Below are positions 59,068 to 64,000 of a stretch of 64,000 bases of DNA, piece by piece. The stretch spans positions 1,488,001 to 1,552,000 of the forward strand of contig BSBM01000096.1 of NCBI GenBank assembly GCA_027924585.1, written 5' to 3'. A program made the position numbers and the translations under genes. The notes under the pieces are model-generated. The model saw nothing but the letters and a program-made list of their open reading frames with translations, was not told where the DNA came from and did no database searches. The DNA is from Larix kaempferi. Lineage: Eukaryota > Streptophyta > Pinopsida > Pinales > Pinaceae. Position 1 is the stretch's first letter. Each line of letters begins with the position of its first letter.

Positions 59068-59277
59068 CTACACTCCAATGGGTTCGATTAATCCTTGGTT
59101 CGAAAGTTTAAGATAGATGCCCGACTCCTCTAGTCGTGGTCGACCCATGATTTCCCAAGTCGATCTTGTCATTATGTGAACTTGTGACCCGAAATCGAGG
59201 ATGACTTGTGCAATACAGAATCCTTTGACTTCGAGGTCAACAAGGGGATCGCTATCAGTTTTATCTTTTTTATTCAA
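59068..59277 (-). pseudogene. Gypsy III aspartic protease
   Basis: The motif VILDFGSQVHIMTRSTWEIMG has the protease active-site pattern D-x-G-S in the variant (DFGS) used by some plant gypsy elements. The fold continues with GRPRLEESGIYLKLSNQG. The protease cuts the polyprotein. Confidence 0.8.
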
Positions 59278-60840
59278 GCTACAAATATTTTTAGTAATCC
59301 TTTCATTTTATGAACTATTTCTGATAAGATGCATTACGTCAACCAGTCGTGCAACAACTTCTTCTTTTGTTAAGAGTTGTAGAAACTCGTTAAGTGTTTT
59401 ATTTCTATTCTCTGCATTACTTTCTTTAGAAGCAATTTGTGTAAATATTTCTATTGCATTATTAAATATTTCCTTCCGCTTCAGTGGATTGGGATAATCA
59501 TCTTGTTTTCTTTGTATCCTTGTAACCTGGAGATTATCCCCACCAATTTTTGTGCCTTGTCTGGTAATGATTTGCAAATTCTTAGTATAGAATGCTTCAT
59601 TTTTAAGGACATAAGACAAGATGTTAACATTTTTTCTTTTGTTAAGTGCATCTAGCATTATGGGGCACTCTTCTAAATTCTACTCCCCAACACCACATTT
59701 TGTACAAAATTTTAAGTCTGTCATGTCTTTCCATGGATAGTCAGGGCTTAAATGGTATTCACTGTAACACACAAAGCAACGTGGTTTACTTCAACCCGGT
59801 GGTCGATATCCTCGATTGTTATTTTTTCCACGACCGTTGTATCCTCCTCATCGATTGTTGACATTGTTGCACTCGTCGTTGTTACGACCATCTCGACCTT
59901 TCTGCTTGACCGTTTGTGTCTGATATACCGTGTGGTACTTTGCTTTAGTGTTTAAATTCCTTATGCATTATGCGGTTGAATGTTGTTTTGTTCGGAAAAT
60001 TCCACACCATTCTGGCTTTACATTGTCGGCATTGTAGGGGCAATTTGCAGTCGAGTGAGGCTCGAATATTTCACAGATGTCACAAAAATATGTCGTCTAC
60101 ATCGTCTGGAAGTTTTCTACATTTTGTTCTTCTGGAAATATCCTTAGTCTCTCTTCGAGTTGTTTCATTTCCCATTGGTATGCATTGGAGTCATTGCGGT
60201 ACCTTTTTATTTTATCATAGGGGCAGTTATCTCCAGTATGTCCTTCTTGAGAGCATGTGGTACACCATAGGTCATTGCGCCTTAATGTAAGATGTTGTAG
60301 TGATTTCTCTATAGTTTCAATTTTTTCTTCAAGTCGTTTGTCGACAAGTCCAATCGAATAATCTAAATTATATTCGACAATTAAAGCTTTCTTCAAGATG
60401 TCGTCATAAACTATATATTCATGCATTAGTAATGGTGTCTTGATTCTTTGTTGAAGTCCTTCAACAAAAAATTGGATCACTAGCACAGGGTCCATCTTAG
60501 ATGGCATCTGACTGAGGAGATATTTAAATCTTCTGTCGTATTCTCGTACAAATTCTACTATTCTTTGCTTGATCTGCTTTAATTTATGTCCATACAGGTG
60601 ATTGGTGTCATTTGTTTTGAATAATTCTAGAAAGTTATCTTTTATTTTCTACTTTGTCTTTGGACCTTCTTCAAGAAATTTCATGTACCATGTAAGTGCT
60701 CTATTTCTAAGTCCTCCTGCAAACTATGCAATCAGTTTGTTCTCGTCTTCAATAAGGTTAGCTTTCCAAAGGGATTCACATACATACTGATGTTTCTTAG
60801 GGTCGCCATCCCCTTAAAAAATAGCAGTATTAATTGAAAG
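59278..60840 (-). pseudogene. Gypsy III Gag
   Basis: Starting about 60840 on the minus strand: a Retrotrans_gag block (NRALTWYMKFLEEGP, EYDRRFKYLLSQMP), then MDPVLVIQFFVEGLQQRI, and a canonical CCHC knuckle CTTCSQEGHTGDNC at about 60230-60270. The C-terminal part runs down to about 59300 with a 116-codon open stretch (59308-59658). Several stops interrupt it. Confidence 0.8.
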
Positions 60841-62312
60841 ACGATAAGCCATATTGCTAGATTTACAATTTTTAATACTTACTAAGGCAGATTGACTAAC
60901 TGATTGACTTACTATTTGACACTTACTGCTGACTTCTTGTGATTGCGACCAATGCCACGACAAATGTACTTATATAGACTCCTCTTCACTAGGTCGGCTC
61001 TCCGACGACTTGGTCGCTTCAATCAATAATGTTACTGGCAAGGGGGGTACCTCCATATGTTCTGAATAAAATAAATTAAAAGAGTGTCTTCTGAATTTAG
61101 GTGTGAAGGTAATCCAGTTACCATGTTCTAGATGTTGAATCATAAACATATATGCAATTCATCCACATTGGTCTAGTCGATTCCATATGCTGCTGTCACG
61201 AGGTTCGAGTCCCATGTCATGCTCGATTATTTGTCTAATGGTCGGTCCAGTCGTCATTATCATAGGTACAAATTCAATGGGTGTGGAGGCATATGGGATT
61301 GTAATAGACAATGTTTGTGGGGTCAACACCATCGTGTGTGACCAATCTTCGGGTATCGACACCTCACCTTCTTTTTCATATGGTTGACTCTCCCTCAACT
61401 TAGGCAAGACTTTTGGTTGCTTGATCATCTCACCCGACTTCTTTATACTTATTTTTGTGTGTAATGGACTATCAATCTCTCTTAGCTGCTCTCGTCGTCT
61501 GCACCTCTTTCCTCGTTCTATTTTCTGTATATCTATTATTTGCTTGTGAGCAGCTGGGCACTTATCTCATCGGAGAGGACTTGAATTTTTATAGGCCTTC
61601 ATTATTTTCTTCTTTCATTGACTAGCCTCCTCCTTTTATTCATAACACATGGTCCGTGAACCCCCACATTGTTAACCCTACCCTTATTGTTTGACAGAGG
61701 TGGGTTCAACAACAGTCTTCATTTACATAAGAAATATTCCCGCTGTCGTTCGTTAACAAAACGCTCCCACTCTTTTTTCTGCTTCTTCCAATCTGATGAA
61801 GCAAGTTCAGCTAATGGTGATCATGGCTTGACTATATGTCCGACTTCGTTTTCAATCAAAAATTTATATAACAAGCTTGGTATAGAACGCAGGAACCCTT
61901 CGTGAAGGTTAGGGTAGAATTTTCATCGAACTTCGTCGGCATATGATCTCTCTTCTATAGCTTGTTCTTCACATAAATATTCGCATATTTTCTTGAGCCA
62001 CTCATATAAGTTCGTTTTCCCTCCATTGTAAATCTTATGCATTAGTAGTATTTCATTCCGAGTGTTCAATTTGGTCATGAATGATGTCCAAGAATTTCTT
62101 TATTTTACGGGGCACGACCTCTATGAACTTTTCATGGGACTTAGTGAAGAACTTTTCCCTTGCCTATGCAATTGTTAGCTTGTTCCTACTTGCATAATTT
62201 TGGATGTAGTTCGCTATTTTCTTATCCCACCACTCTCGAATCTCTCTTTCAGTTAACATCTAAACGTGCTCGTTATTTCATCATGATTACATACTACCAT
62301 CAATAGAACCAA
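60841..62312 (-). other. Gypsy III 5' region, upstream of Gag
   Basis: It follows the 5' LTR. A normal tRNA-Met primer site is not seen: the sequence next to the LTR reads TTGGTTCTATTGATGG on the minus strand. Open stretches at 61159-61428 (Pro/Ser/Thr-rich) and 61700-62250 (KWLKKICEYLCEEQAIEE) suggest an N-terminal Gag extension or an extra protein that I do not recognise. Confidence 0.5.
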
Positions 62313-62627
62313 TGTTGTAGTCTCAGGAATTATATAGGTTACCAATAATACATCATATATATATATATATAAGATCACATGAGCATATAACATACAAGAA
62401 CACGATAAAAGAGTAAGTGGGACAACAACAACAAGCCTTTGTATTAACATAGATAAAATATTGTACAACGGTGTCTCTATATTCATGGCTCAACAACCTA
62501 TATATACTATTTACAAGTAGTTATTTAGTTACAGCTATCAGTTCGGTTGGCTAACTGACTGATTGGATCGACCCGACTACAATAGATCGGAGGACCTAGT
62601 CGGCCAGTCGACTAGGCTCCTCCAATA
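62313..62627 (-). mobile_element. 5' LTR of gypsy III
   Basis: Aligned with 46067-46387 it shows about 30 differences and a shorter TA tract. Its outer end is TA instead of CA, but the TGTGG duplication follows at 62628-62632. Confidence 0.9.
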
Positions 62628-62632
62628 TGTGG

Positions 62633-64000
62633 TCAGGGTTTTTTTGGGCCAACTTTTGACCAGTTTACAGATGCACAAATCCTATATCTATGTAACAAGA
62701 TGATCTAAAAAATACATGAATACATTGAAGCTCGAGTACGTGGAAAACATAAGAAGACAACGGATCATCGACAAAACCACTGACTTAGAAGTCTCTATGT
62801 ATTAAGTTTAAAAGGTTTAGAGCAATTTTGTACTAATGGATTGTAGTTGTCACTTCTATTTTCATCTAGAAGATTTTGTAACAACCTCATGAAGGCTATA
62901 TATATGGGTTCCACTTACATTGTAAAGGGTTCTAAATCAATTGATGAATTAATTGTTCTACTTGTGCTTATTAATGAATTCAACACCTTGATTATCTTTT
63001 GTATGCTGGTATCTTGGATGTATCTCATTATCTCCTGATAAAATGGAGCTACAAGTATCTTTTACCTATGTCTTTGTAATGGTGCATTATGTGGATTATG
63101 TATGTATTGTCTATTTCTTGTGTGTGAAAGGTTTTCCTTTTTCTTAATTGAGAAAGATAAAATGTTAGCCTACTCAATGGAATCTACACCTCTGAGCTTT
63201 CCCACTTCTTTGCACCACACTTACCATAATCAATCATACATGCTTTAGTTGAGACCTCTTTCTTGTCGAAGATTGAAAATGCCATCATAGTAAATCACAC
63301 ATAACCTTTGTTGGACAAACTCTATTGACCCTTGGTCTCAATTTGAGCCAACACCATGCATGAAATGGAGACATAGTGTTAGAGACCCATGTTTAAGTTA
63401 CATTTCATAGAGCTTATGCCAATCATGTTGCACAATGACTTTTGTAGGTTATGTAGGTTACATTCTAAGAGATACATGATCATGTTTATCTAATTGCAAA
63501 CATTATAATAAATACACCATTTAAATTATATATGGTATTCATCCAAATGCAAACTTTGAATCACCAACTACTTTCTCTTTTGGTGTCATTGATATTATTC
63601 TCAATAGTCTACTATCAATAACCTATGTTAGTCCTTATGACAACCTCTTATTTCTACGAAGGAATTTGACTCAAGATCAAGCATACTATTTGTGGAGGGT
63701 CATTTTATTGTTATTGCAAAGTCACACATTATATATCACTAAAAGATGTTAACAAACAACAAATATGGACATGATACCACTAAGTACTACAACTCAATAA
63801 TGACATATTTTTTCATGAGGAACATTACCAGTCCCTAAAAAATTATTTTTGTCAGGGAAAACCAATGTCTAAAATGATGTCTAGTACTTGAGATTAACAT
63901 TGATGTATTAATGACATCTTATATTGTCAAAAAATTATGTCAACATTAATGTGGTAAAAAACACTTTGATGTTTTCAAATGATTAATTCAATGCCATTAA
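62633..64000. other. Right flank, unassigned
   Basis: AT-rich DNA outside gypsy III. Short open frames only. No RNA gene or repeat recognised. Confidence 0.5.

Larger units (their letters stand above)
46067..62627 (-). mobile_element. Gypsy III, full-length LTR retrotransposon split by a copia insertion
   Basis: The ends are TG at 46067 and a mutated CA (TA, 62626-62627). The target duplication is TGTGG at 46062-46066 and 62628-62632. The LTRs are 321 and 315 bp and differ at roughly 10% of positions, so the insertion is old. The order on the minus strand is 5' LTR, Gag, protease, RT (split), RNase H, integrase, 3' LTR, the gypsy order. Without the nested 7.4-kb copia element it is about 9.1 kb. 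Stops and shifts throughout show that it is dead. Confidence 0.9.

Overview
This is nuclear DNA of a large-genome plant. Dense nested LTR retrotransposons, L1-type LINEs and tRNA-derived SINEs surround one recognisable host gene whose exons are separated by very large introns. The exon sequences and retroelement families fit a seed plant, and the intron size suggests a gymnosperm, but nothing fixes the species. No bacterial-type operons, CRISPR arrays or organelle genes were seen.

Host gene: four coding exons of VPS18 (vacuolar protein sorting 18, a shared subunit of the HOPS and CORVET tethering complexes) lie on the minus strand at 27249-27435, 12674-12886, 12332-12471 and 11882-11977. Splice sites and phases join cleanly into 212 codons of the N-terminal beta-propeller. 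The start-codon exon lies to the right and was not found. The remaining exons lie left of base 1. One intron is about 14.4 kb and the next is at least 11.9 kb, both filled with transposons.

Layout: 1-11520 is the 3' part of a Ty3/gypsy element (gypsy I), broken by a solo LTR that itself holds a near-complete LINE, and by a second 2.6-kb LTR-like insert. 11521-27435 is VPS18 with its 14.4-kb intron, which carries two decayed minus-strand Ty1/copia elements (one gag-only), an 849-bp TIR transposon, three SINEs and a 5'-truncated LINE with a perfect 15-bp target duplication. 27.4-39.1 kb holds a second kind of non-LTR reverse transcriptase and gypsy fragments in otherwise unassigned DNA. 39400-44096 is a gypsy derivative (gypsy II) lacking reverse transcriptase and the integrase core but keeping a 715-codon frame, flanked by an exact-length 320-bp duplication. 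46067-62627 is an old gypsy element (gypsy III, minus strand, TSD TGTGG, LTRs roughly 10% diverged) split inside its reverse transcriptase by a very young copia derivative (49890-57312, TSD ACTAC, LTRs with 2 differences in 603 bp) that carries about 2 kb of tandem arrays with palindromic cores beside its polypurine tract.

Apart from VPS18 no intact gene is supported. The recurring theme is non-autonomous LTR elements (gag-only, RT/IN-deleted, and array-bearing), which must have used proteins supplied by relatives.
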